A stretch of 64,000 bases of DNA. Source: Curtobacterium aurantiacum (GTDB taxonomy: Bacteria; Actinomycetota; Actinomycetes; Actinomycetales; Microbacteriaceae). This document shows positions 1-8,041 of the stretch, piece after piece; position 1 is the stretch's first letter; each line of letters opens with the position of its first letter. Position numbers and translations under genes: made by a program. Location: the NCBI RefSeq assembly GCF_018598555.1, contig NZ_JAHEWN010000001.1, forward strand, positions 248,001 through 312,000, given 5' to 3'. The notes beneath the pieces are model-generated. The model was given only the letters and a program-made list of their open reading frames with translations, did no database searches and was not told the origin of the DNA.

Positions 1-632
1 CCGACCGCGGCGACGTCCCGGTTCGTCAGGACACGGACGTCGTGGATGCCGTGCGCGTTCAGGGCGGTGACCGCGCCGCGGGCGGTCGCACCGAAACCGA
101 TGACGACCGCGGTGAGCCGTCGCCCGTAGTCGCCCGTCGACCCGCAGAGCTGCAGTGCGTGGATCACCGAGCAGTAGCCGGCGAGCTCGTTGTTCTTGTG
201 GAACACGTGCAGGCCGAACCCGCCGTCGTCGCGCCAGTGGTTCATGGCCTCCCACGCGATCAGCGTCAGGCGCTCGTCGACGGCGAGCTGCGTGAGCTCC
301 CGGTCCTGCACGCAGTGCGGCCACCCCCAGAGCACCTGCCCGTCGCGCAGGTCCGCGAGCTCGGACGGCACGGGTTTGGGCAGGAGGACGACGTCGGCGG
401 TCGCGATCACCTCGTCACGGTCGGCCATCGCGCCGACGAGGGGTTCGAGCTGGTCGTCGGGCACGCCGAAGCGGAGACCGTACCCGCGCTCCAGCGTCAT
501 CGCTGCGCGCAGGTCCGGATCGATGCGGTCGAAGTGGGCCGGGTGGATCGGGAGGCGACGCTCGTCGGCCTTCCGGGAGTCGGCGAGCACCCCGAGGTGG
601 AGCAACTGGTGCGCTGGCGCTGTTTCGGTCAT
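1..632 (-). CDS. Alanine dehydrogenase/N5-(carboxyethyl)ornithine synthase-like protein, 3' end cut by window edge
   Basis: The frame opens at an ATG at 632 and stays open to the left edge, so about 210 N-terminal residues are visible and the C-terminus is missing. The start reads MTETAPAHQLLHLGVLADSR. An AlaDh/PNT N-terminal-type domain follows, with the stretches LLPKPVP, WGWPHCVQDR and AWEAMNHW. A glycine-rich turn IGFGATARGA near residue 190 starts a Rossmann NAD(P)-binding domain. The run around HCVQD and the FHKNNELAGY segment resemble N5-(carboxyethyl)ornithine synthases more than true alanine dehydrogenases. Such enzymes reductively condense pyruvate with an amino acid side chain using NADPH. 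The gene is divergent from the lipoprotein gene at 685, with a gap of about 50 bp. The family is fairly sure, but the substrate is inference. Confidence 0.62.
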   Translation of the reverse strand, partial: MTETAPAHQLLHLGVLADSRKADERRLPIHPAHFDRIDPDLRAAMTLERGYGLRFGVPDDQLEPLVGAMADRDEVIATADVVLLPKPVPSELADLRDGQVLWGWPHCVQDRELTQLAVDERLTLIAWEAMNHWRDDGGFGLHVFHKNNELAGYCSVIHALQLCGSTGDYGRRLTAVVIGFGATARGAVTALNAHGIHDVRVLTNRDVAAV

Positions 633-684
633 GGTGCACTGTACGGTGCGGGGCGGCTGATCGACCGGCAGGATGGGGTCTGCC

Positions 685-1197
685 ATGATCGCTCGTTCCC
701 GCCGCCGCCGTCCGTTCCGCCGCCGTTCCGTCGCCGGGGTGACCGCGGTGGTCCTCGTCGCTCTGGTCCTCGCCGCCTGTTCCGGGGCGCACCCGCGGAT
801 GTCCGACGACGAGGTCCTGTCGGACTCGTGGACCGAGCAGGTCCGGCACCGCTGGGCGGGACAGCCCGACGAGCTGGGGAGCGGCGTGGGTCTCGGCCGC
901 ACCACGGACCGGTTGTCGTTCGGCGGGCGGGAGGACGGACGGCCAGGACGGATCCGGGTGTCGGTGACGTGCCGCGGCGGGGAGTCGTTGCCGCTGGCTG
1001 TCTGGAACGGCCGGTCCGGACCGGGTCGCGCGGCGTTGGGCGAGCCCGTTGCGTCGCGTGAGATCCGTTGCGGGCACGACGAGGACCTGTACGTGACGAC
1101 GCGTGCCTCGTGGATCACGATCGGGTCGACCGAGGACGAGCCGGGGGTCGGCTGGTACGCCGCGATCTACAGCACGACGTGGGGCGGGGACGACTGA
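685..1197 (+). CDS. Putative lipoprotein of unknown function
   Basis: This 170-residue protein starts with an arginine-rich n-region, then a hydrophobic run ending in the lipobox LVLAAC, which makes Cys32 the likely lipidated residue. I chose the ATG at 685 because AGGATGGGG lies just upstream. An ATG at 673 in the same frame would add four residues but has no well-placed ribosome site. The mature part is hydrophilic, has two further cysteines and shows no catalytic motif I recognise. It stops 4 bp from the converging TetR gene. The export prediction is sound; the function is unknown. Confidence 0.6.
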   Translation: MIARSRRRRPFRRRSVAGVTAVVLVALVLAACSGAHPRMSDDEVLSDSWTEQVRHRWAGQPDELGSGVGLGRTTDRLSFGGREDGRPGRIRVSVTCRGGESLPLAVWNGRSGPGRAALGEPVASREIRCGHDEDLYVTTRASWITIGSTEDEPGVGWYAAIYSTTWGGDD

Positions 1198-1201
1198 GTC
1201 G

Positions 1202-1831
1202 TCATCCTCCCGGGGTGTAGGGCCTGGCCGCCTGGATGATCTCCGGGGCACCCTCGATGCCGAACGAGGTGAAGAGCGGCGACCACAGGGCCTTGAGCTG
1301 GGCCACGAGCTCGTCGTCGGTCAGCTGCGTGGAACCGTCCACCATGCCCAGCGTCGTGTTGAGGAGCAGCAGGACGGACGGCTGGACCCCGGCTGCGTCG
1401 ACGTCAGCGGTCGCGACCCCGGCGCTGACGAGTTCGCCCCGCGTCATCTCGAACCAGTCGAAGCCGCGCGGCACCGGGACGCCGGCCTTGCCGAGTTCGT
1501 GCAGGAGCCGGACGGCACCGCCGGCGACCGAACCCTTCCGGACGTCCATGCCGGTCGTCAGGAGGAACACCGTGAGCCGCTCGAGACCGGGCTCGGCCGG
1601 GAGCGCGTCGAAGAGTTCCCGCCAGCGCTGCTGCTGCAGTTCGATGACGGCCGTCGCCAGGTCCTTCTTCGACGGGAACAGGTGGTACCCGATCGCCGAC
1701 TTCGGCTTGCCCATCGCCTGGGCGACGCGGGAGAACGTGGTCGCCTCGTAGCCGAAGGCCGCGAACTGCTGCCCCGCGGCGTCGATGATGGCTCGTCGAG
1801 ACGCCTCCATGGCGAGCTGCCGCTGGTTCAT
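1202..1831 (-). CDS. TetR-family transcriptional regulator
   Basis: This is a 209-residue protein with an N-terminal TetR helix-turn-helix. Residues 12-60 contain AIIDAAGQQFAAFGYEATTF, then VAQAMGKPKSAIGYHLFPSK, the usual recognition helix and following tyrosine/phenylalanine. The remainder is a helical ligand-binding and dimerisation domain. The GYEATTF...YHLFPSK pattern resembles regulators of the gamma-butyrolactone-receptor type, but other TetR groups look alike and the ligand cannot be read from sequence. No neighbouring efflux or enzyme gene makes an obvious target. The chorismate mutase gene downstream on the same strand is upstream of it in transcription order, with about 90 bp between. 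Confidence 0.85.
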   Translation of the reverse strand: MNQRQLAMEASRRAIIDAAGQQFAAFGYEATTFSRVAQAMGKPKSAIGYHLFPSKKDLATAVIELQQQRWRELFDALPAEPGLERLTVFLLTTGMDVRKGSVAGGAVRLLHELGKAGVPVPRGFDWFEMTRGELVSAGVATADVDAAGVQPSVLLLLNTTLGMVDGSTQLTDDELVAQLKALWSPLFTSFGIEGAPEIIQAARPYTPGG

Positions 1832-1924
1832 CTGGCGCGGTGTCCTTCCTCGCCCGGACCCGGGCGATCAGTGAACACCACATCCTAGGGCCGCTCACGA
1901 TGGCGGCCCGTCCCGTCGATCGGG

Positions 1925-2605
1925 TCAGGCGGAGCAGAACGTGTTCCACGCCACGTCGATCCCCTTCCGGTGCAACGAGTCGAGTCCGACGTCGAGGTGC
2001 TTCCGCTCCGCGTCCACCAGGTGCGCGCACCGGTGGTCCTGGGCGACGGTCTGCGCCTGGCCGAGCGCGGTCACCAGGTCCGTGTCGATGGCGTCGAGCT
2101 GGGGGCGGACGGTCGCCAGGTCCGGCGCGGTCGTCGGTGCGGTCCACGGGTTGTGCGTCCAGTGGTTGATGAGGCCACGCTGCACGACCTTGCTCGCGGC
2201 GATCTGTGCGCGGATCACCCGGTTCACCAGGACGGGGTCGACACCCTGTCGGTCGGCCAGGGCGACGGCTTCGTCCACGACGGCCTGTTCGCGCACCGGA
2301 TCGGAGACCGGCTTGCCGCTGAGCCACTTCGACTCGGCCACCGGGTCGGCGAGTTCCAACCGGCGGATGATCAACGCGCCGATGGTGTCGAGCTGTGCCG
2401 ACGACGCCGCGGGACGGGAGCCGTCGTGGGAGATGGTCATCGTGGAACCCGTCGGTTCGGCGGACGTGGGCAGGGGGTCGGCGTTCGCCGCCGAGGTCGG
2501 CAGCGCGATGCCCGCCGCGAGCAGCCCGAGGGTCAGCGCCGTCGCGGCGGTCCGGCGGTTCCGGTGACGGGCGGCACTCGGGGTGGTGGTGTGTGCGGTG
2601 TTCAC
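1925..2605 (-). CDS. Secreted chorismate mutase (AroQ gamma class)
   Basis: The 226-residue protein begins with GTG at 2605. It has a signal peptide: an arginine-rich start, a hydrophobic core around residues 22-37, and a probable cleavage after AANA. The mature part matches the exported AroQ-gamma chorismate mutases such as that of Mycobacterium tuberculosis: RRLELADPVAESKW, GKPVSDPVREQAVVDEAVAL, then VNRVIRAQIAASKVVQRGL. Two cysteines flank the last helix (RCAHL and FCSA), as in the disulfide-bonded M. tuberculosis enzyme. The reaction is chorismate to prephenate, here outside the cytoplasm. The start codon overlaps the stop of the small upstream gene (GTGA), indicating translational coupling. 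The physiological role of secreted forms is unsettled; some plant-associated microbes and nematodes use them to alter host chorismate and salicylate metabolism. Confidence 0.85.
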   Translation of the reverse strand: MNTAHTTTPSAARHRNRRTAATALTLGLLAAGIALPTSAANADPLPTSAEPTGSTMTISHDGSRPAASSAQLDTIGALIIRRLELADPVAESKWLSGKPVSDPVREQAVVDEAVALADRQGVDPVLVNRVIRAQIAASKVVQRGLINHWTHNPWTAPTTAPDLATVRPQLDAIDTDLVTALGQAQTVAQDHRCAHLVDAERKHLDVGLDSLHRKGIDVAWNTFCSA

Positions 2606-2823
2606 GGGGTTTCCTTCCCGAACCGGCGCCGGACGCGTCGGGTCAGATCGTGGATGATCGGTTTGATGACCTCGTCGTAGAACGGGTAGACGCCGAAGTG
2701 GTCGGCGCCCTCCTCGCAGTAGCAGTCCATCGAGATCGCCTCCTCGAAGTTCGAGAAGACGTACGTGGCACGGTGCGGGAACGCGGCGTGCGGCTCGTCG
2801 TCACGCGGGGTCGTGGTGGTCAC
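2602..2823 (-). CDS. Small cytoplasmic protein of unknown function coupled to chorismate mutase
   Basis: A 73-residue frame starts with a probable GTG at 2823 and ends in a TGA that overlaps the chorismate mutase GTG by four bases. The C-terminal half reads SMDCYCEEGADHFGVYPFYD and then EVIKPIIHDLTRRVRRRFGK: a Cys-Tyr-Cys acidic patch followed by a basic amphipathic tail. The open frame continues upstream into the DUF1906 gene, but that part is shadow sequence. The start is uncertain; an ATG inside (MDCYC) would give only about 40 residues. No signal peptide is visible. I do not recognise the family. The GTGA overlap and the lack of stops argue that it is real. Confidence 0.5.
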   Translation of the reverse strand: MTTTTPRDDEPHAAFPHRATYVFSNFEEAISMDCYCEEGADHFGVYPFYDEVIKPIIHDLTRRVRRRFGKETP

Positions 2824-2852
2824 GGCGGTGCTCGATCCCGGTCGGGAGCCGG

Positions 2853-4505
2853 TCAGTCGGCCAGCCGAGCCGCGGGGACGCCGGGGTCGCGCCCGGAGTC
2901 CACCACGGCGTCGATCTCGGTGGACCCCTTGCCCGACCCGACCGTGCGGTTCTGGATCTGGTTGAGCGACCAGTTGCCCGGCAGCGGCTCGAGCTGGTTG
3001 CCCGCCCATGCCGGCGACATCCCGGCGACGAACGAGAAGTGCGCGAGACCGGCGCCGCTCACCGCGGTGCACGTGGCACGGGATCCGTAGACGCCCGCCT
3101 TGTACAGGTTCCCCCGGTCCCGCAGGCCGGTGGCGACGCCACGGAAGTACGGGACCACGAGTGACTCGTCCTGCGCCGCGGTCGCGTCGAAGTCGGCGGC
3201 GAAGTAGACGGTGGTCTGCTTCGGGATCCCGAGTCGGCGTGCGGCATCGTGGGCGCGGTGGGCGTCACGCACACCCTGCTCCTCGGTGAACCACGAGGCG
3301 GCGAACCCGCCCTCCTCGAAGATCGGCCACAGCCCGAGCCCGGCGTTCGCCATCACGCGGAGTTCGTCGGGGGTCAGGGCCTTGTCGAGTGCCCCGGAAC
3401 GCTGGTGGTTCGTGAGGTACCGGCCGACGCTGGTGGCGCCGGACGCACGGACGGCGGCCGCCCGGGCGTCGTCGAGGCGCACCGCGGTGTCGGTACCGGT
3501 GGTGGCGCGGTCCGGGTCGCCCGTGCTCGCGGCGAGGGCGGCCCACGTACCGGCGTCGCACGTCCCGGTCTGTTCGGCGGGCGGGAACGCCTGGAACTGC
3601 TGGAAGGCACGGACCACCGCGGCGTCCGCAGCCGAGTAGGTGCTGCTGAACACGACGCGCTCGCCGTTCAGCACCAGGAGTGCCTTGACGAGCAACACCC
3701 AGGCGCCGGTGGCCCCGACCCCGACGACGCTCGGTCCCGCGGCACGGAGCGCGGCAGCCGTCCCCGGTCCCCAGGCGCCGTCGACCGTGACCCCCACCGC
3801 GACCTGCACCGCGCGGATCGCCGCAGAGTACGTGCTCGTGTCGACGAGCCCGCTCGTGCTGCCGTACGCGCCGCCGGTCGCCTCGGCGTAGGTGCGGTTG
3901 AGGTACTGCTGCACCGTCCGCACGGCGCGTGACCCCCCGTCGGCGAGGCGGACCGGGTCGACGGTCAGGAGGGCGCCGAACAGGTGGGCCGACAGCGGGA
4001 GTGCGCCGGGCTCGGCACCCAGGTCGGACCGGAGTGCCTGCACGGCCGCCACGGTGGCCGCGTCGTACTCACCGGTGAGCGTGACGTCCGACGAACCCTT
4101 GCAGACGAGTCCTGCCTGGACGAGCCGGCACCAGGTCGCGGCGTCGTCGCCGGTCTCCGAGCCGACGTCGCCGTGCTGCTCGAGCTTCCGACGCGTCGTC
4201 GGCCCGAACGTCGCGACGACGGGGGAGATGCCGAGGAGCGACTGGGTGCCCTGCACGATCCCGAGGACGGTCCCGCTGCCGGTCAGCCCGTCCTCGTCGA
4301 CGTGCACCCACCCGTGCAGGTGCCCGAACGTCGTGTTGAGCCAGCGCTGCACGGCGAGCACACCCGGGTCGGCGGAGCCGGAGGAACCGGTCGATCCGGC
4401 CGCGCCGGAGGGGGTGGCGGCGTCGGCCGGGGCCGCGAGCGCGGTCGTGACGAGCGGGACGGCGGCGGTGATGCCGATGAGCGCAGTTCGGCGCGAGATG
4501 TGCAC
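2853..4505 (-). CDS. Secreted DUF1906 (glycoside-hydrolase-like) protein with peptidoglycan-binding-like repeats
   Basis: The protein has 550 residues from a GTG at 4505 and opens with a Tat-type signal, HISRRTALIG, followed by a hydrophobic stretch ending APADAA. Residues about 40-330 hold several repeated units of the peptidoglycan-binding fold (VQRWLNTTFG, VRTVQQYLNRTY, IRAVQVAVGVTVDGAWG). The last 210 residues match DUF1906, a TIM-barrel domain related to glycosidases (Rv2525c-like): SVGRYLTNH, GLGLWPIFEEGG, TVYFAADFD and GVYGS. Its substrate in actinobacteria is unproven; cell-wall glycan is the usual guess. It is followed after 29 bp by the small gene and the chorismate mutase, so all three are probably one exported-protein operon. 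Confidence 0.82.
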   Translation of the reverse strand: MHISRRTALIGITAAVPLVTTALAAPADAATPSGAAGSTGSSGSADPGVLAVQRWLNTTFGHLHGWVHVDEDGLTGSGTVLGIVQGTQSLLGISPVVATFGPTTRRKLEQHGDVGSETGDDAATWCRLVQAGLVCKGSSDVTLTGEYDAATVAAVQALRSDLGAEPGALPLSAHLFGALLTVDPVRLADGGSRAVRTVQQYLNRTYAEATGGAYGSTSGLVDTSTYSAAIRAVQVAVGVTVDGAWGPGTAAALRAAGPSVVGVGATGAWVLLVKALLVLNGERVVFSSTYSAADAAVVRAFQQFQAFPPAEQTGTCDAGTWAALAASTGDPDRATTGTDTAVRLDDARAAAVRASGATSVGRYLTNHQRSGALDKALTPDELRVMANAGLGLWPIFEEGGFAASWFTEEQGVRDAHRAHDAARRLGIPKQTTVYFAADFDATAAQDESLVVPYFRGVATGLRDRGNLYKAGVYGSRATCTAVSGAGLAHFSFVAGMSPAWAGNQLEPLPGNWSLNQIQNRTVGSGKGSTEIDAVVDSGRDPGVPAARLAD

Positions 4506-4649
4506 GGGGGTGCCCCTTCAGTTGCCTCGAGCGTCCGCTGGCCGTCGATCGCGCTGTGCGATGCTGATGGCCGCGGTGTGGTCCGAGCAACTTCGTCCCT
4601 CAACTTGGGACGGTCCTGCAATTCGGCAGACGATCGTCTGATGAAGCGC
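4506..4649. other. Intergenic region upstream of the DUF1906 gene
   Basis: This stretch of 144 bp separates the DUF1906 gene from the stop of the epoxide hydrolase gene on the same strand. It should carry the DUF1906 promoter. The sequence ACTTGGGACGG and the following AT-richer bases are visible, but I could not fix a convincing -35/-10 pair and saw no operator palindrome. Confidence 0.3.
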
Positions 4650-5756
4650 TCAGTCCGTGTCGTCCCCTGCGACAGCGACCGCTCGCCGGACACCCTCGAC
4701 GTACTGTTCGGGTCGTTCCCATGCGGCGAAGTGACCGCCCCTGGGGAACTCGATCCACTCGACGACGGCGAAGAACCGCTCGACGAACTGCCGGGGCGCG
4801 TTGACGAGGTCCGCCGGGAACACCGTCATCACCGTGGGGACCTCGATCCGAGGCCAGTCCTTGGCCGCTGGACTGGCGTACGGGGTGAAGGACGTCCCGA
4901 TCGCGCCGGTGTACCAGTACGCGGCGATCCACGTGACCACGTCGTCGAGGGGGAACGCACCGGCACGGCCGTCCCCGTCCCCGTCGGTCCACTCGACGAG
5001 CTTCTCGAGGATCCAGGCCGCCAGCCCGGCGGGGGAGTCGCCGAGACCGACCGCGAGGGTGTGCGGGCGGGTGGACTGCTCGTGCATGTACCCGCCGGAA
5101 CGCTGCTGCCACCCGTGGCCACGTTCCACGTAGGCCCGCTCCTCGTCGTCGAGGTCCGTCGGCGGGTCCACCAGGAAGTGGTACTGCGACAGGTCGGTCA
5201 GGTGGAGCGCGGTGACGTGTGAGCCGTGCCGGGCAGCGAGCGCCTCTGCCACGTCGCAGCCGACGTCCCCGGCCGAGACGACGTACTGGTCGTACCCGAA
5301 CTCGGCCATCGCGGCGGCGACGGCGTCGGCCATCGCGACCGCTGACAGGCCCCCGGGTTCCACCGGCGCGGCGAAGGGGAAGCCCGGCAGAGCCGGGGCG
5401 ACGACCGTCAGGTCCGGCACCAGGGGGAACACGTGCTGGAACCGCAGCACCGAGTCCGGCCACCCGTGCAGGAACAGGACCACGGGCGCATCGGGTCGAT
5501 CGGCTGCACGGACGACCGCGCGGATCGGTACGGCTGTGTGCTCGGTCTCCTGCCAGCCCCAGCCGGCGATGCGGCGTTCGTGGGCGCGCCAGTCGTGGTC
5601 GTCCGCCCAGTGCCGGAGCGTCTCGGTCAGCAGCTGCTCGTCGACGCCGCCGTCGTGGCCGAGCGCCGGCCGGGTGACCGCGCGGTAGCGGCGGAGCCGA
5701 TCGACGAGGTCGCGAACCGCGGCGTCGCTGACCTGGCTGGGGACGTGTTCACGCAT
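4650..5756 (-). CDS. Epoxide hydrolase (alpha/beta hydrolase fold)
   Basis: The 368-residue protein starts at the ATG at 5756, preceded by AGGGAG. It shows the alpha/beta-hydrolase epoxide hydrolase signature: the oxyanion motif HGWPDS near residue 105, a nucleophile aspartate in SAGDVGCDVAEA, the lid tyrosine motif YWYTGAIGTSFTPY, and the catalytic histidine in RGGHFAAWERPEQ. The N-terminal region resembles a shortened EHN domain. Such enzymes open epoxides to diols through an alkyl-enzyme ester and are soluble. The substrate is not inferable. It lies alone between the DUF1906 and acyltransferase genes. Confidence 0.85.
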   Translation of the reverse strand: MREHVPSQVSDAAVRDLVDRLRRYRAVTRPALGHDGGVDEQLLTETLRHWADDHDWRAHERRIAGWGWQETEHTAVPIRAVVRAADRPDAPVVLFLHGWPDSVLRFQHVFPLVPDLTVVAPALPGFPFAAPVEPGGLSAVAMADAVAAAMAEFGYDQYVVSAGDVGCDVAEALAARHGSHVTALHLTDLSQYHFLVDPPTDLDDEERAYVERGHGWQQRSGGYMHEQSTRPHTLAVGLGDSPAGLAAWILEKLVEWTDGDGDGRAGAFPLDDVVTWIAAYWYTGAIGTSFTPYASPAAKDWPRIEVPTVMTVFPADLVNAPRQFVERFFAVVEWIEFPRGGHFAAWERPEQYVEGVRRAVAVAGDDTD

Positions 5757-5845
5757 GCTCGCTCCCTGGTGACGTGGACCCGACCGTTCCAGTCTTCCCC
5801 TGTCCGGGCGACGCGTCCAGGGTGAGGCGGGCTGTACCGGAGGGC

Positions 5846-7960
5846 TCAGCGCGCGAACGCCGCCAACCGGTCCTGCAGCGCCCGCTCCAGGTACGGCTCG
5901 AGCGACGACGCCCACGTCGCCGTGATGTGCGTGCTGTCCCGGTACACGAGGGCACCCCCGACGACCGCCGGGCAGGTGGTGTCGGTGCAGTAGTAGCGGC
6001 TCAGGTCGATCGACGCCGCTCGACCGCCGGCTGCGCGGAAGGCCGCGACGGCCTCGACGGACGAGTCGGTCCGGCCGAGCGCCTCGGAGCGGGACCGGTC
6101 GCAGACGTCCGTCGTCGGCCCCGACATCGTGCTCAGACACGCGACCACGTCGGGCCGCGGGACCGGGTTGTCGCGGATCGCGATGACGGGCAGCTCGTCG
6201 CCGGCCGCCTGCTCCCACGCATCGACCAGGCCGTTCCGGGTGGCAGTGTCGCGCGCCGGCCCCGGCGGCAGGCTGACGGGCATCTGCGTGGTGGAGTGGG
6301 TGACGACGAGCGCATCGGCGTCACGGTGCTCGCGGACGTAGTCGATGGCGGCGTGTTTCCACGAGTTGCAGCCGCGCATGGACGAGGGGCTCAGTGAGTC
6401 CTGCTGCGCGGTGGTGAGGTAACAGCCGCCGGTGCCGGCCAGGTCGATCCGCCAGCCGTTGTCGTCGGCGATCTTCTCGTACGCCCCGATCAGTGCGTTG
6501 CTGTGCGAGTCCCCGACGACGATGAGGTGCTTGGACCACCCGGTCTCCTTGCCGAGGACGCAGGGGCGGAACGTTCCGCTCCAGCACTCGGCGCGGTTGT
6601 CGTCGTCGTCCTTCGCCACGGTGGGGGCGGGTACGCGGACGTCGGCGAGCTCGGGGTCGACGCAGGGTTCGTCGAAGCCGATCCGGGCGGCGGCGCCGAA
6701 GCAGGACTCGTCGTCGTCCTCCTGCTCGGCGGTGACCTGCTTCGTGACCGTGGTCGCGTTGACCTCCTGCACGTACACGGCGGTCAGGGTGGCGGCCCCG
6801 AGCGTCACGACCGTGAAGCTGCAGATCACGGTGAGCGAGACGACCCCGCGCGGCTGCAGGTCGCGGAGCCAGGTCGAGAACCGGACGGGCTCCTCGAACC
6901 AGATCGTCGTCACGGTGGCCAGGCCGACCGCGACCAGGAGCACCGCCGTGCCCGTCGCCCAGTCGAGCGGGCGGCCCAGCATGATCGGCAGGATGACGAC
7001 GAGCGGCCAGTGCCAGAGGTACAGCGCGTACGAGATCCGGCCGAGGAACGCGACGGGCCGGAGCGCACCGACGTCCTCGAACTCGGTGCCCGCACCGAAC
7101 AGCACCACGAGGGTCGCGCCGGCGACCGGGAGCAGTGCCGCGATCCCGGGGAACGCCGTCTCCGGGGTGATCACGACGAGCGACAGGGCGAGGGCCACGA
7201 CACCCACGCCGGTGGCGACGAGTCGCACGCGCCGGGCGACCTCGGTGCGAACCTCGGGCAGGCGGACGGTCGCGACGAGGCCACCGAGCGCGAACTCCCA
7301 CGCACGGGTGCCGGTGGAGAAGTACGCGACGCCGGGGTTCGTGGCCGTCTGCACGATGCTCCACAGGAGTGACAGCACGACGACGCTGCCGAGCAGCATC
7401 CGTGCCGTCACCAGCGGGGTGAACCGCCTGCGCGCGAGCGCCCCGACGCCGAGCAGCAGGAGCGGCAGGAGGATGTAGAACTGCTCCTCGACCGACAGCG
7501 ACCAGAAGTGCTGGAACGGCGAGGGGGCGTCCGACGAGGCCAGGTAGTCGACCGCGTTCGCCGCGAGCTCCCAGTTCTGCAGGTACACCGTGGAGGCGAT
7601 CAGTTCGCGCCCGTACTGTCCCCACAGCGCGCTCGGCACGGCGACGAGCACCGCGACGCCCGTGACGACGATGGTGAGGAACGAGGCCGGCAGCAGCCGT
7701 TTCGCCCGGCGCGACCAGAACCGTCCGAGCCGGATCGTGCCGGTCGCGAGCTGTTCCCGCAGCAGGAGCCCGGTGATCAGGAACCCGGAGATCACGAAGA
7801 AGACGTCGACCCCGACGAACCCGCCGTGCAGCGCGCCCGGCCACAGGTGGTACACGACGACCGCGAGGACGGCGAACGCGCGGAGGCCCTGGATGTCCCA
7901 CCGCGTCCTGTCGCGCGCTCGGTGCGCGGGGCCCCGCTCGCCCGGCGTTGCAGTACTCAC
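5846..7960 (-). CDS. Acyltransferase 3 / SGNH-hydrolase fusion, integral membrane
   Basis: This 704-residue protein joins an N-terminal acyltransferase-3 membrane domain (residues about 20-400, roughly ten helices) to an extracytoplasmic SGNH domain. The membrane part has DIQGLRAFAVLAVVVYH with its essential histidine, GGFVGVDVFFVISGFLIT and FWSRRAKRLLPA. The C-terminal part has VVGDSHSNAL with the catalytic serine and YRDSTHIT with the Asp/His pair. OafA/YrhL-like proteins of this build O-acetylate cell-surface polysaccharide or peptidoglycan. The GTG start at 7960 lies 8 nt after a TAGGAT -10 hexamer and no ribosome site is present, so the message is probably leaderless. Confidence 0.88.
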   Translation of the reverse strand: MSTATPGERGPAHRARDRTRWDIQGLRAFAVLAVVVYHLWPGALHGGFVGVDVFFVISGFLITGLLLREQLATGTIRLGRFWSRRAKRLLPASFLTIVVTGVAVLVAVPSALWGQYGRELIASTVYLQNWELAANAVDYLASSDAPSPFQHFWSLSVEEQFYILLPLLLLGVGALARRRFTPLVTARMLLGSVVVLSLLWSIVQTATNPGVAYFSTGTRAWEFALGGLVATVRLPEVRTEVARRVRLVATGVGVVALALSLVVITPETAFPGIAALLPVAGATLVVLFGAGTEFEDVGALRPVAFLGRISYALYLWHWPLVVILPIMLGRPLDWATGTAVLLVAVGLATVTTIWFEEPVRFSTWLRDLQPRGVVSLTVICSFTVVTLGAATLTAVYVQEVNATTVTKQVTAEQEDDDESCFGAAARIGFDEPCVDPELADVRVPAPTVAKDDDDNRAECWSGTFRPCVLGKETGWSKHLIVVGDSHSNALIGAYEKIADDNGWRIDLAGTGGCYLTTAQQDSLSPSSMRGCNSWKHAAIDYVREHRDADALVVTHSTTQMPVSLPPGPARDTATRNGLVDAWEQAAGDELPVIAIRDNPVPRPDVVACLSTMSGPTTDVCDRSRSEALGRTDSSVEAVAAFRAAGGRAASIDLSRYYCTDTTCPAVVGGALVYRDSTHITATWASSLEPYLERALQDRLAAFAR

Positions 7961-8041
7961 TGCGTCGATCCTAGGAGACGTGGACGGCTCCGCCGGGCGT
8001 TCTCGACGCGGACGCTACGATCCTTCTCCAGAGGGGGGCCG

